From NCBI RefSeq assembly GCF_026151205.1, contig NC_087079.1:14508445-14572444 (forward strand): a stretch of 64,000 nt of DNA. Direction: 5' to 3'. Source of the stretch: Bolinopsis microptera. Its lineage: Eukaryota; Ctenophora; Tentaculata; Lobata; Bolinopsidae. Made by a program: the position numbers and the translations under genes. How positions within the stretch are numbered: the first letter of the stretch is position 1; every line of letters begins with the position of its first letter. Under the pieces are notes generated by a model, which saw only the letters and a program-made list of their open reading frames with translations, was not told the DNA's origin and ran no database searches. Positions 1-10,538 of the stretch are shown in pieces.

Positions 1-249
1 ATATAATGATAATAATATAATAATTATTAATTAATCATTTTTAATTAACCCCCACACCACAAAATCTCCATACCTTGACTCTTGAGCCCTTAACTTATGA
101 ACCACCGACACGTCTTGATCTTCAGCACCAGTCACCATGTTTAATTCATTAATTATGACACGTGCAACTAATATCTAATTAGGGTCTAATTATACCAGAC
201 CCTGTATTATACTACTCATAAAGATGATAACACCGATAAAGTCAGACTA

Positions 250-1038
250 CCTTTACTCGGGATTATTACGACGGGTTTATTAACGACCGGTTAAAATATG
301 GTTCGGGAAAAATATGGCGAAATTGCTCAAAACCCACCACATTTTCCCGGTCGCCATTTTACCGGTGTCCAACCTTTCAATTTTAGATTCAAAAATTTTG
401 TCTCAGACGTAAATTTCCTTATTAGAGATAAGCAAGTTTAGAAATTTTCGCATTGCTAAAACTTGTGAAACAAGTAGAATTATCAATAATTGTTGAAAGT
501 AGACAGTGGTTAATCAAACTAGATGGAAAATAATTTTTAACATTTGAAGCGTAACAACCAGATCGATATTAAGATAAAGGGAGAGCTGTTTAGTCTTCCA
601 ATAAGTTGTAATCATCTTCGTTATCTTCATCTGGATCATCCCTTTCATCAGTTTTAATTAATTCAAGTTTTAATTTAACTGTTACTTTTACTTTGAGTCC
701 TATTTCATTATGTAGAGATAGTCAATACCTAAGAAATTAAAAATTGGCCTATTTAAATCAAATTTGACAATAAGGATATATGACAAGAATTGGGCAAAAA
801 GGTGAATTTTTTGCAATTTTAGCCAAATGAAGTCGAAAAACCTACAACAAGTGTCCCAATAGTCTTTTTTAGTGAATATAAGACAACGATTAAAATATGA
901 GAACCCATACCCCTTGGGAACCCTAAAAGCTGAGTAGGCGGGTTTATTAACGACCGGTGAAAATGTGGTTCGGGAAAAATATGGCGAAATTACCCTAAAC
1001 CCACCACTTTATCCCGGTCATAATAATCCCGAGTAAGG
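250..1038. mobile_element. TA-flanked MITE-like DNA transposon, copy A
   Basis: The element is bounded by TA on both sides. Its ends are short inverted repeats of about 18 bp: the left end reads ctttactcgggattatta and the right end reads taataatcccgagtaagg. Inside these tips, about 80 bp of each end are also similar in direct orientation (cgggtttattaacgaccgg near both ends). No reading frame of note lies inside, so it looks non-autonomous. A second copy in the same orientation lies at 8973-9610. The TA duplication suggests a Tc1/mariner-like mobiliser, which is an inference. Confidence 0.82.
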
Positions 1039-2527
1039 TATGCAACACTACAAGAAAATACGCCGCAAATTATGCGACTATGCAACAACTGTTTATAAAT
1101 TATGGTTCTTCTGGAATTGATACGATAACATTGATAATTTTTCGCGATGAAACGCGAATTTAATGCTTTAAACCAGCATGACTCGGAAAACTTCTACAAG
1201 AAAACCAAGCCGACCATTACAAGAGTATGCCACCCAATATTTTAAAAGTTATCCAAACGTTACCAGAGACCAATGACCAACTGGCAACTATTATAATATA
1301 TTACATGGGAGAGACAGCTTCATTAGCATGACGGCATCATCATTAGCATGATGGTACCCAAACTCTTATACCCGTCATTATATACCTCGTTCCAACCACA
1401 TTTACTACATTACTTGTCTCGTCAAGCTTGCTGGTATAGATCTGTTTCTAGATATCGCTCGCGATAATAGGACTAGAATGTATTACTATATTATGAAGGA
1501 GTAGGTTACATTTGGCACGTTTCTTATTTTTTCATTAAATTTTGATACTTTTATTCAAATATCTCCGTCACTTTTTTATAAAGTTTCATAACCCTTTGAT
1601 AGAGAGTAAAAAAACTTGATAAATTTTTTTAAAGCGAAACATTTGCATTTGTCCAATTCTGCCACAAAATTTCCGTGATGCGAAAAATGTCGCGAAAAAA
1701 GAACGCGAAAAATTCTTTGTACAATACATTTTTTCAACAACAAAGTTTGAATATTAAAGCTCCAACACAGCATTCTGTTTAGTATTATGAAAATTTAATC
1801 GTACGATTTAGTCCCACCGTTCTATTTAGAATAACACGAAACATTTATTTTATTCAATTGTAATTGTAAGTGAATGTCAAATTTGTTAAAACTAGATAAT
1901 TTTCGTGTAAAACTTTATCGTTAGCATAACAGTTGTAACGGCACGGTGTCATGGTATGCCGATAAGCTGTTAATAAGTAAAGAGAAAACTATTTTCTTTA
2001 ATTACTTAAACACATCGCCACATATCAGAAATTTTAGTGAAAGAATTATTAAATGGCAGTAAATAGCAGCTGACTCACGCTCGTTCCTTCTGCCATATTC
2101 TACCTACCTGCCATTTTAACAATCTCGTCTCCTTTTCCGGGACACTAGGCTTACTCCTTGATAGGTCGGTAGCTGTCCCTTATCCTAGCGCGCCTCACTT
2201 AGACGTCTACATCCCGGATCTATATTCTATATAGGTTTACTAGTCAACACCTAGCCCAGATAACAGCGCACGCCCATCAGACTAGTGACATCGCCAGCAG
2301 AGGAAATGCGTGACCTTTTTGCCGGATACTTGTTGCCGCCCAATGACACTGAGCTTGCCTAGTTTTTGTGATGCCATTTCTTCAGTTTACATCACTTGAA
2401 ACCGGAAATCTTAGGAATATTGCTTTTGACAGAACAGATTTGCGCAGAATGCAAGCTTTATGATTCTGTTTTTAGAGAAAGATAGCAGCGTTCTTGTGTT
2501 TATACTATCTGTGAGGGGTCTTTCATA
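1039..2527. other. Intergenic, no gene seen
   Basis: AT-rich sequence upstream of the first channel gene. Its short reading frames have no recognisable content, and I see no repeats or RNA genes. Confidence 0.6.
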
Positions 2528-2677
2528 TATTATTACGTAATCAGCCGAAGGGGGAGGGGGTTTCCAAATGATTACGCTAGCGTAATTTTGACATTATAGA
2601 GTTATAGCTTTGTGTAAAAATGATTACGGAGGGGGGAAGGGGTTGAAAATTGTCTATAAAGTGATTACGTAATAATA
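2528..2677. mobile_element. Short MITE with 16-bp perfect terminal inverted repeats
   Basis: The left end tattattacgtaatca is exactly the reverse complement of the right end at 2662-2677. Internal copies of the same gattacg core occur near 2569 and 2620. A purine-rich G tract follows the left end, and another precedes the right end. The element is about 150 bp and non-coding. Similarity may extend about 10 bp further out on both sides, so the true ends could lie slightly outside. Confidence 0.75.
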
Positions 2678-3141
2678 TTATGTGAACGACACCTTATTTA
2701 GAACTTTAGTATTATTATAATTAAACTATTAAAGCAAGCCTCTAAATCCGGGATAGCCTGTAGCAGGCAACACCCGATTCTAATGCTTCTACCGACCTAC
2801 ACAAGTGCAAGTAGTATATTATATATATATATAATATGAAACCGACGTGCATCTGTCACTTTTATTTATACCGTACCAGATCGGACTTTCCCAATTTGGT
2901 TCAATGTTGATTATGAGATTGTTCCATTATCTCGAAATTGATCGGGAAACTGTCTGTAATATTTACAAACGAAATCGTCAGTGCACACTTTGTAGTTGTA
3001 TGAACGTGCTGCACTAGTTAAAATAGTCTAGAAATTTTGATTCGTTGTTCGGAATGTCAAAAGTTTTGTTTACAGAATTTCGATAGTCCTACTTGAAAAT
3101 CCGGAGTCAAAAGTGGTGGATACCAGAAGGAGCGTTCCATT

Positions 3142-3336
3142 TTTCTAACTAAAACACTGTTACAGTACACAACTGTTACACTGTTACAGTAACACTTCTA
3201 ACTAAAACACTGTTACAGTACACAACTATTACACTGTTACAGTAACACTTCTTTAAACTAAAACACTGTTACAGTAGGTACACAACTGTTACACTGTTAC
3301 AGTAACACTTCTAACTAAAACACTGTTACAGTACAC
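3142..3336. repeat. Minisatellite, unit about 53 bp, about 3.5 copies
   Basis: The unit contains actaaaacactgttacagta followed by cacaactgttacactgttac. It is repeated directly with small indels, and the last unit is cut short 14 bp before the start codon of the first channel gene. It therefore occupies the 5' leader or core promoter region of that gene. Confidence 0.9.
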
Positions 3337-3349
3337 AGGTACGGGAGTT

Positions 3350-6300
3350 ATGGAACAGATAGAACAGTTGAAGTCCAACAGTTGGGTGACAGACTTCAAG
3401 TTATTCGCCGGGACAACCACCGCTCATGGAGTTAACCAGATATTTGAGGGGAGAAACAAATTCGTGAGGTGTGTGGAATGTTTGTCCGTAAATTGTGATA
3501 ATATTTATCTCAATTTGCACCCATCACGTCATGCTAATTTTGAACCCGAGCACACACCATCACTAGAGAGGAGAATAGATGAATAGGCATCCGGTGTATA
3601 ATAGTGCAATCTATCATGAATAAATCAACAAGGAGTTCAGAAATATTAATGATATGCTGTACATTCATTGAGGCACGATACTCTACTAGTACTTACTTAA
3701 ACATCGTCCAATATTCTTAAATAAGCACCTGTCACGATTACATCATCTATTGAATAGTGAATAGCCCCCCTTGCGCAGATGTACATTTAGAAAATCGTAG
3801 AGGTATCATTAATTAACAATGGCGGCTGGCGGTAAATCGTTAGGGAAATGACAAAGAATTCCGAAATTTTGTATCCTCTGGTATGAAAATGATAGAAACA
3901 TGATTTGGAAGTAAACAGTACCACCGCTTAGACAAATTTAAGTATCCAATGCTATGTTATTTGTGTCATTGCAATAATATGCGGAACTAACGACTGATTC
4001 TATTTGTTTCCGATTATTGCGTGATTTCCTATAAATCTACTAACAATTATCACGAGGAATATCCTAGTAACACATATACCGACAATAGATTTAAACTATC
4101 AAGGAATATCTTATTCGACCTCATTGATTGGTTAATTTGTGGATAATACAATATGAACCGCTGTAAAAATGGAATTTCACGTTTAATTATGATAATTTGA
4201 GCTTTCTGGAGAAAATTAAAACTTATTAATTCATACCATATTTTCAATCACTAACATGATAAACATCATCACCAGTCAGAGCCAACATATAGGTATCTAC
4301 TTATATTAGCGACAAGAGAAACATCATTTTCAGACGTGAGGAGAGTGAGGACTCCTCAAACTACATTCAATTAATTCCTTCTGTACAACGTCCTGAATAA
4401 ATATAGTTACGAAAACAAAATTTACGGTGACCAGAAAAACTCAGCTAAATATCAGCTATCTCCGCCAGGCTATTGTTCCTCCTAGCATGGGCTGCCTGTG
4501 TCATATACAGCACCTACATAATAACATCATCAGTTATTATCTTCTTCGACAAACCAACTGGTACTAAGTATGAAGTGGTGCTAAACGAGGGAGATAATGG
4601 TACCAAGCCACAGTCTATCAAGTTTCCAACCATATCCATCTGCAGTCACAACAAGGTCAAGAAAAGGTAAATGTGAGCTGTTTTCTGCCGTTGGTATTCG
4701 AGAAAAATGTTGATCCTTCCATACTTTTTTATAAAACCTTCTCATATATGCAGGGCTCATTTTTATAATTATATGGCATAAACATTAAACATCTCAGAAA
4801 AACTATGATAACGTTTCTTTCTTCTTCGAGAAACCAGTTTCAGTAAAAATAAATGTTTCTTAGTTTTCTGCACCAAGAAGGAAACGAGCCTTTACACGAT
4901 TATTGGGAAACAGTTGATCAGTATGACGTGGAAAAGGCTGCAAACATTAATTGGACCGACCCAAATATGGTCAAAATACAGGACATGACTTACCAGGTAA
5001 TATCTAGCTAATGACATTGATCCGTTTGTAATTTGTGCTCTCTCGGGACATTTGATTACAATAATGACAGTTTTTAAATTTCCACCCATTACAGCCCAAA
5101 AAAGCCCTTATATTTATAATCAATTCTCATGACTACACAGGATCTGATAGCTAATTAATTAACTAATTATTTAACTTTATTGTGCAGGATCTGATAGCAG
5201 CAGGGGGTCCTGACGACAACAGGTTTTTGATGTGTCAGCAACGTGCTGCTTTGTGCCAGAAATGGGTACACTACGTTCAGGAGGACTACTTCACTAGAGA
5301 TGTCACCAGTACAGGTAATCAAATCCACACTAACTTTTGATCACCATAATGATAAAATCTATATTGTTGTGACAGGTGGCTAATTAAATAATTTAATGGT
5401 CGATTTGATATTTTAAAATCATAAGTACGGATCGAGAAATCTTATCCACAATCACATACAGCACATACTGTACATACTGCACATACCGGCGTTCACGACT
5501 TGTATAATTATAGAATTGCCTCTCATTAATTTGTGTTTCTATCACACGCGAGGATCAACTATTTTAGCATTATTTCAACTATTTCAACGCTGACAGGTAA
5601 GTGTTGGAGGATAAACCCTGCTGGGCTGATAAAGGGCAAAGGTGGAGATTACGGGAAAATGACAATAATGATGTTTGCAGACACCAAAGATTACAGCTTG
5701 CGGTTTGTAAAATATCTTGATTTTTAACTCGGTAAAAATCACTTGTCACCTTTTATATATATGGGCCATGAGGCACCCGTCACATTTTAGTACTAAGATG
5801 AATCGAATTGCTTCATTATGTCCAACCTTAGTTACCTTAGTTACCTTAGTTACCTTAATTTATAGTTACCATTAGTTACAAACACTCCGAATTAATAAAA
5901 TTCTAATTGGTCCAGAGCAACAGATCAGGCGCAGCACGGTTTTATTGTTTCATTCCATGATAACACCACGTATGGAGTCACAAAAAGCTCTGGGTACTAC
6001 ATGAGCCCCGGTTCAATATACAAGGTTGGGATACTCACTAAATAATATTACATTTCATTGTTCGGGTTTCTGTTTTTTTAAATTTTCCTCTGAATAAACT
6101 AAAGCTGTCTATAAAGATAAAATTATCATCATCCCATTAATTTTGGAGTTTTGGGCGCAAACTCTTCTGAATCGGACTCTGTAACGACCTAACAGCAGCA
6201 TTAATTTTCAGGTTGATCTCCGACTGAAGAAGGAGATGAGAGAACCACCACCCGGCGGGAAATGTAACGCTTCCCTTGTAAATACAACTTATGGGGCATA

Positions 6301-7992
6301 CGATGAAGGGAGTTGCGTCTTGGAATGTAAAGACAGGTCAGCTATTACTATTTTAAATTTGATGTGAATAATAAATCTGGGCAAAACTGTACGCCGCCGT
6401 ATCTGACTAAGGTTCAGCAGCTGTAACGTTAAATAAAATTACTTACGCCATTTCTCGTAAAAAATGAAACGTAGCAGGCACAAACAAGAACATATTTATT
6501 AATGATATTAATATAAAAAATAGTCCAGAGCTCCAGAGCATGCTGATAACTGCTTCAAATTCAGAGCACACGTCCATTCTGTCTATTTTCAAATCGGCAT
6601 TTTTTCAGGTTTGTAAACGATACGTGCGGGTGTGTGAATATTGAACCTCCACTCAACAACCTGGGCTACCAATCCTGCACTTTGAAACAGTGGGCACAGT
6701 GTGGCCTGGAGGCCTACTTGAACTTCAACACGGCGTATATGAACCCAGACCTTGAAGAAGAACTATGTACTTGTCAGAGTGCTTGTTTGGAAACACAGTG
6801 AGTAAACAGAGCATCTCAGCTAACCCGGTAACCTGGTAACCTGGTAACCTGGTAACCCGGTAACCTGGTAACCATTTCAGTCCCTCAGGGGCCAAGATTG
6901 TTACCAAATTATGATAAACCTATTATGTTGTACGTAATTAACATTATTTAGCAAAGATAAGATTGCTCATCATTTTCTAGACTGAATTAATTAGGTACTG
7001 AAGTCGTGACAGTATGTTTTATTGTGACGCGAAGATACATTAATCACATTCGTGATCAATTCAATTTATCGTTTCGAATAAGTTTCTTTTCAGCTACGAG
7101 GCTCAGATGTCAAGCTCTTCAGTCTCTAAAGGTTATACCAAGAGCTTACACAAAAGTCCAGATATAAAAGGTGCCAAAAAGATGAATATTTGTTACCATT
7201 TAAGTAATTCTATAAATCTATAGATCGAAAGTCTGTGAACGCAATGACAAATCGTAAAAAAGTTAACGAAGCCCTAGATACAGGAATCATATTATTATCA
7301 TATTAGCGACAAGAGAAACGCCATTGTTGGACGTGAGGACTCCTCAAACTACATTAAATTAATTCCTGCTGTAACGTCCTCAATAAATGCAATAGATTTG
7401 TAGTGTTGTTATTAGTTTTTAAAAATATACATAATCTCATGAAAATCAGGAATGTTGGCAGCATTCTCACATCCAGAGCTCAATTTTACATACAAGAGCG
7501 AAGAAGATATTCGGGACAATATGGTGATCATAGAAGTCCTTTTCACTAGTATGAGCACCTCTGAAATAAGAGAGGTTCGTTTAATTGGCCAATTAATTAA
7601 AGATAAGAGTCTAGATTATCTTAGAAATTATCTCAGAAAAATTAAAGAGTTTTGAATACTTTTGTGTGATTATTGAGAGTTACTGAAAGATTAGAAGTTT
7701 TCTGACGGCACTTTAGTCGGCAAGTAATGGGTTTGACATTAAATGCCCTCTATCATACTAGGTAGTAACGTACACCTCCGCAAACCTACTCGGAGACATC
7801 GGTGGAGTTCTCGGTCTCTTCATGGGTGCCAGTGTTTTTACTCTCATAGAATTCGTGCAGCTGCTGTTCTTTGCTATCCAGAAAAACTGCATTAGTAAGT
7901 GGTGTGGAAGTGGTAAAGATGAGAAAGAAAAGGATCGAAATGAGAACACACCAACTTTTAAGGTGGAAGGAGGCAATGGAATTGGGATTTGA
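3350..7992 (+). CDS. DEG/ENaC (ASIC-like) sodium channel, tandem copy 1
   Basis: Predicted 512-residue subunit from 11 exons: 3350-3468, 4469-4666, 4864-4996, 5188-5314, 5597-5702, 5916-6024, 6212-6336, 6609-6797, 7094-7170, 7450-7574, 7762-7992. All junctions are GT-AG and keep one frame. Family marks in order are: the N-terminal gating His-Gly (TTTAHGVNQIF); the first membrane segment beginning LLFLLAWAACVIY; FPTISIC just after it; KCWRINPAG in the palm; a Cys-rich thumb and palm (DTCGCVNIEPP, then CTCQSAC); and NLLGDIGGVLGLFMGAS at membrane segment 2, with the Gly-Ala-Ser filter. Length is usual for ASIC or peptide-gated subunits, which form plasma-membrane trimers. The ligand (proton, peptide or force) cannot be read from sequence. 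The acidic C-tail of copies 2 and 3 is absent here. An AATAAA at 8182 may end the transcript. Confidence 0.93.
4300..4400. repeat. Intron repeat shared with 7300-7390
   Basis: About 100 bp in intron 1 (starting attagcgacaagagaaac, continuing through gaggactcctcaaactacat) recurs in the same orientation in intron 9 of the same gene at about 7303-7390. The copies differ by a few substitutions and small indels. This is either a dispersed element or a local duplication. Confidence 0.8.
6822..6872. repeat. Minisatellite (ggtaacct)n in intron 8
   Basis: A short direct array of about 10-bp units reading cctggtaac lies just inside the intron that follows exon 8 of the first channel gene. It has no coding role. 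Confidence 0.85.
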
Positions 7993-8972
7993 ACTCTGAA
8001 CTAGAATAACCTTCATACTATTTGTACGTAGTATGAACGGTATACAAAATGAAGTCATATTTCCTTTGCTGCGATGAGTTTTAATTTTAGCGACTAGCTG
8101 AGCTCCTCTTTAAGCAACGTGAACGTTCAGACTTTCAAATTTTTACCTATCTTAAATACAATCATTTTCCATTCGCATTTAAATAAACAATTTGACTGAA
8201 CCAGATCTTTCAAGTTATTTAATTTTACATTTTACCCGTGAACATTTTACCCGTGAACCTTACTTAATTAAAGAAGACTGCTGTGCATTCAATTTAATCG
8301 ACTGTACATAACATTATAATCTTGTGGTTTTCATTAATTTGTGTTTCACTCCTAAGACTATTTTCTTGGATCAGAAAATCAGCAAAGACTGAAACTTACT
8401 TATGCAACAAAAATTGAGGATAATAAATCAATAACTTCTCCATTTTTGGATCAATTAAAATGTCCTGATATTGACTACTTACGAATTAATTATCATATTT
8501 CTAAAATATAGCTAAATGCATTAAATACAAATCCTTTGTCTCGTCAAACTTTTCGTAAGCATTTATGTGGCATTGTGACTGTGCAATAACTCTGTAATGA
8601 AATCATCTAAACGATATGTTCCATGCACTATCACGCACTATCACGAATTCCATACACTGTCACGCACCCGGAAATATTCATTAGAGAATGTTGATACGGC
8701 CATGAACAAATGCTGCATTCTATTGGAATAAATTTACTGACTCGAGCTGTAATTTTGCTACCAACCTATTACTGACTTCAATCAATCCGGTCAACTAGTC
8801 ATCAGGAAGAAATCAAAAAATACTAATTAATCCATCTGTTTCTCATTAAGTTTGGTCTGGTTTGATATTGATCTCATACTCTCTTAATATCGAATGCATT
8901 ATGGTCAAGAAAAATATTTCTCAAACCTGATCAATTGTATTCAATTAATCGAACAAAACTTAAATTAATCTA
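7993..8972. other. 3' flank and spacer after channel copy 1
   Basis: AT-rich spacer holding the presumed 3' UTR (poly(A) signal candidate AATAAA at 8182-8187) and a small direct repeat (tgcactatcacg) near 8632. I see no gene in it. Confidence 0.55.
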
Positions 8973-9610
8973 CCTTACTCGGGATTATTACGACGGGTTT
9001 ATTAACGACCGGTTAAAATATGGTTCGGGAAAAATATGGCGAAATTGCTCAAAACCCACCACATTTTCCCGGTCGCCATTTTACCGGTGTCCAACCTTTC
9101 AATTTTAGATAATAATTTTTGAAAGTAGACAGAAATAATGACTCGTGGTTAATAAAACTTTGAAAGAATGCATCGTTCACATTGTTTAGAATTATAATAT
9201 AGATGACTGATGAAACTGATTCATGTTATTGACAGTTTTAATTTAACTGTTACTTTTACTTTGAGTCCTATTTCATTATGTAGAGATAGTCAATACCTAA
9301 GAAATTAAAAATTGGCCTATTTAAATCAACTTTGACAATTTACAGGATATATGACAAGAATTGGGCAAAAAGGTGAATTTTTTGCAATTTTTTGCCAAAT
9401 GAAGTCGAAAAACCTACAACAAGTGTCCCAATAGTCTTCTTTAGTGAATATAAGACAACGATTAAAATATGAGCACCCATACCCCTTGGGAACCCTAAAA
9501 GCTGAGTCGGCGGGTTTATTAACGACCGGTGAAAATGTGGTTCGGGAAAAATATGGCGAAATTACCCTAAACCCGCCACTTTATCCCGGTCATAATAATC
9601 CCGAGTAAGG
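8973..9610. mobile_element. TA-flanked MITE-like DNA transposon, copy B
   Basis: Same family and orientation as the element at 250-1038. It is flanked by TA and runs from ccttactcgggattatta to taataatcccgagtaagg. The copies share both ends and an internal block of about 250 bp. Copy B is about 150 bp shorter because of internal differences. No coding potential was seen. Confidence 0.85.
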
Positions 9611-9663
9611 TATTAGGCCTGTAAGTTGGAGTACTGGGCTCTCCTATTGTTTAGGCGTTCTTT

Positions 9664-9768
9664 TGTTTTAATTATTTGTTTTAACTATTTGTTTTAATTA
9701 TTTGTTTTAATTATTTGTTTTAATTATTTGTTTTAATTATTTGTTTTAATTATTTGTTTTAATTAGTT
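9664..9768. repeat. Minisatellite (ttttaattatttg)n
   Basis: About eight direct copies of the 13-bp unit ttttaattatttg, with minor variants at the edges. It lies between transposon copy B and the second channel gene. The rest of 9769-10538 shows nothing further. Confidence 0.9.
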
Positions 9769-10538
9769 GTTTCACTTGTTTGAAATAATAGCTATTGACA
9801 AAGTGTATGTAAGAGGTGGTATCAAGCTCAGGTCGATCCCAAATATCCAAATAAGCTGTAATCTTTAGAACTGAAAACTGAACCGGTTCTTTTCGACATT
9901 AACTTGTATTTGAACCAGATTGCACCGTTTTTGCTTAAATTATAAGACAAATCTTCAACACATTCCCGAAAAACAAAGTTCACCTGACGTAGATTAATTT
10001 TTTGTAAGTGTTTTAGCTTGATATTCTGATTAACAAATACAAATATATTATACAGTGTATTATCAGTAGATATTTCAATAATACCACGATTGATAATGAA
10101 ATATATGTTAATTTAAAACTACTCGCCGCGCCTGTTAATCTGCGGAAAAAGACGGTTCCCGTCAGTTCCTAACCGACTAATATTCCACTGACATTATTCC
10201 ATAGAAATAACATTCATATTATTCATATTATCATGATATCCGGCCCATAATCAACTACCCATTTAAAAGCAATCCAATCGGTATGTTCTGGTTGTCTTTG
10301 GTAATGTTATCTTAGTGATTCCTGATCAATCCAACTCAATTGTGACCATTTTAAGATTTGATGGGAACTTAAAATAACTTAATCAAATGCATCTAACTGG
10401 ATCACATCATTTAAGTTCACGATTGTATTATTACTTTCAGGGAATTTGTATACCACATTCTTGAAGTATGAAAAGTTCATTTATTCAATCGGTTTTACTG
10501 TACTTCAAAGCAGGAAAGCTAAAAATACTGTGCGGGTT

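Noticed and set aside
3142-3336. Possible CRISPR-like array
   Set aside because: Units are contiguous without unique spacers and the genome is eukaryotic.
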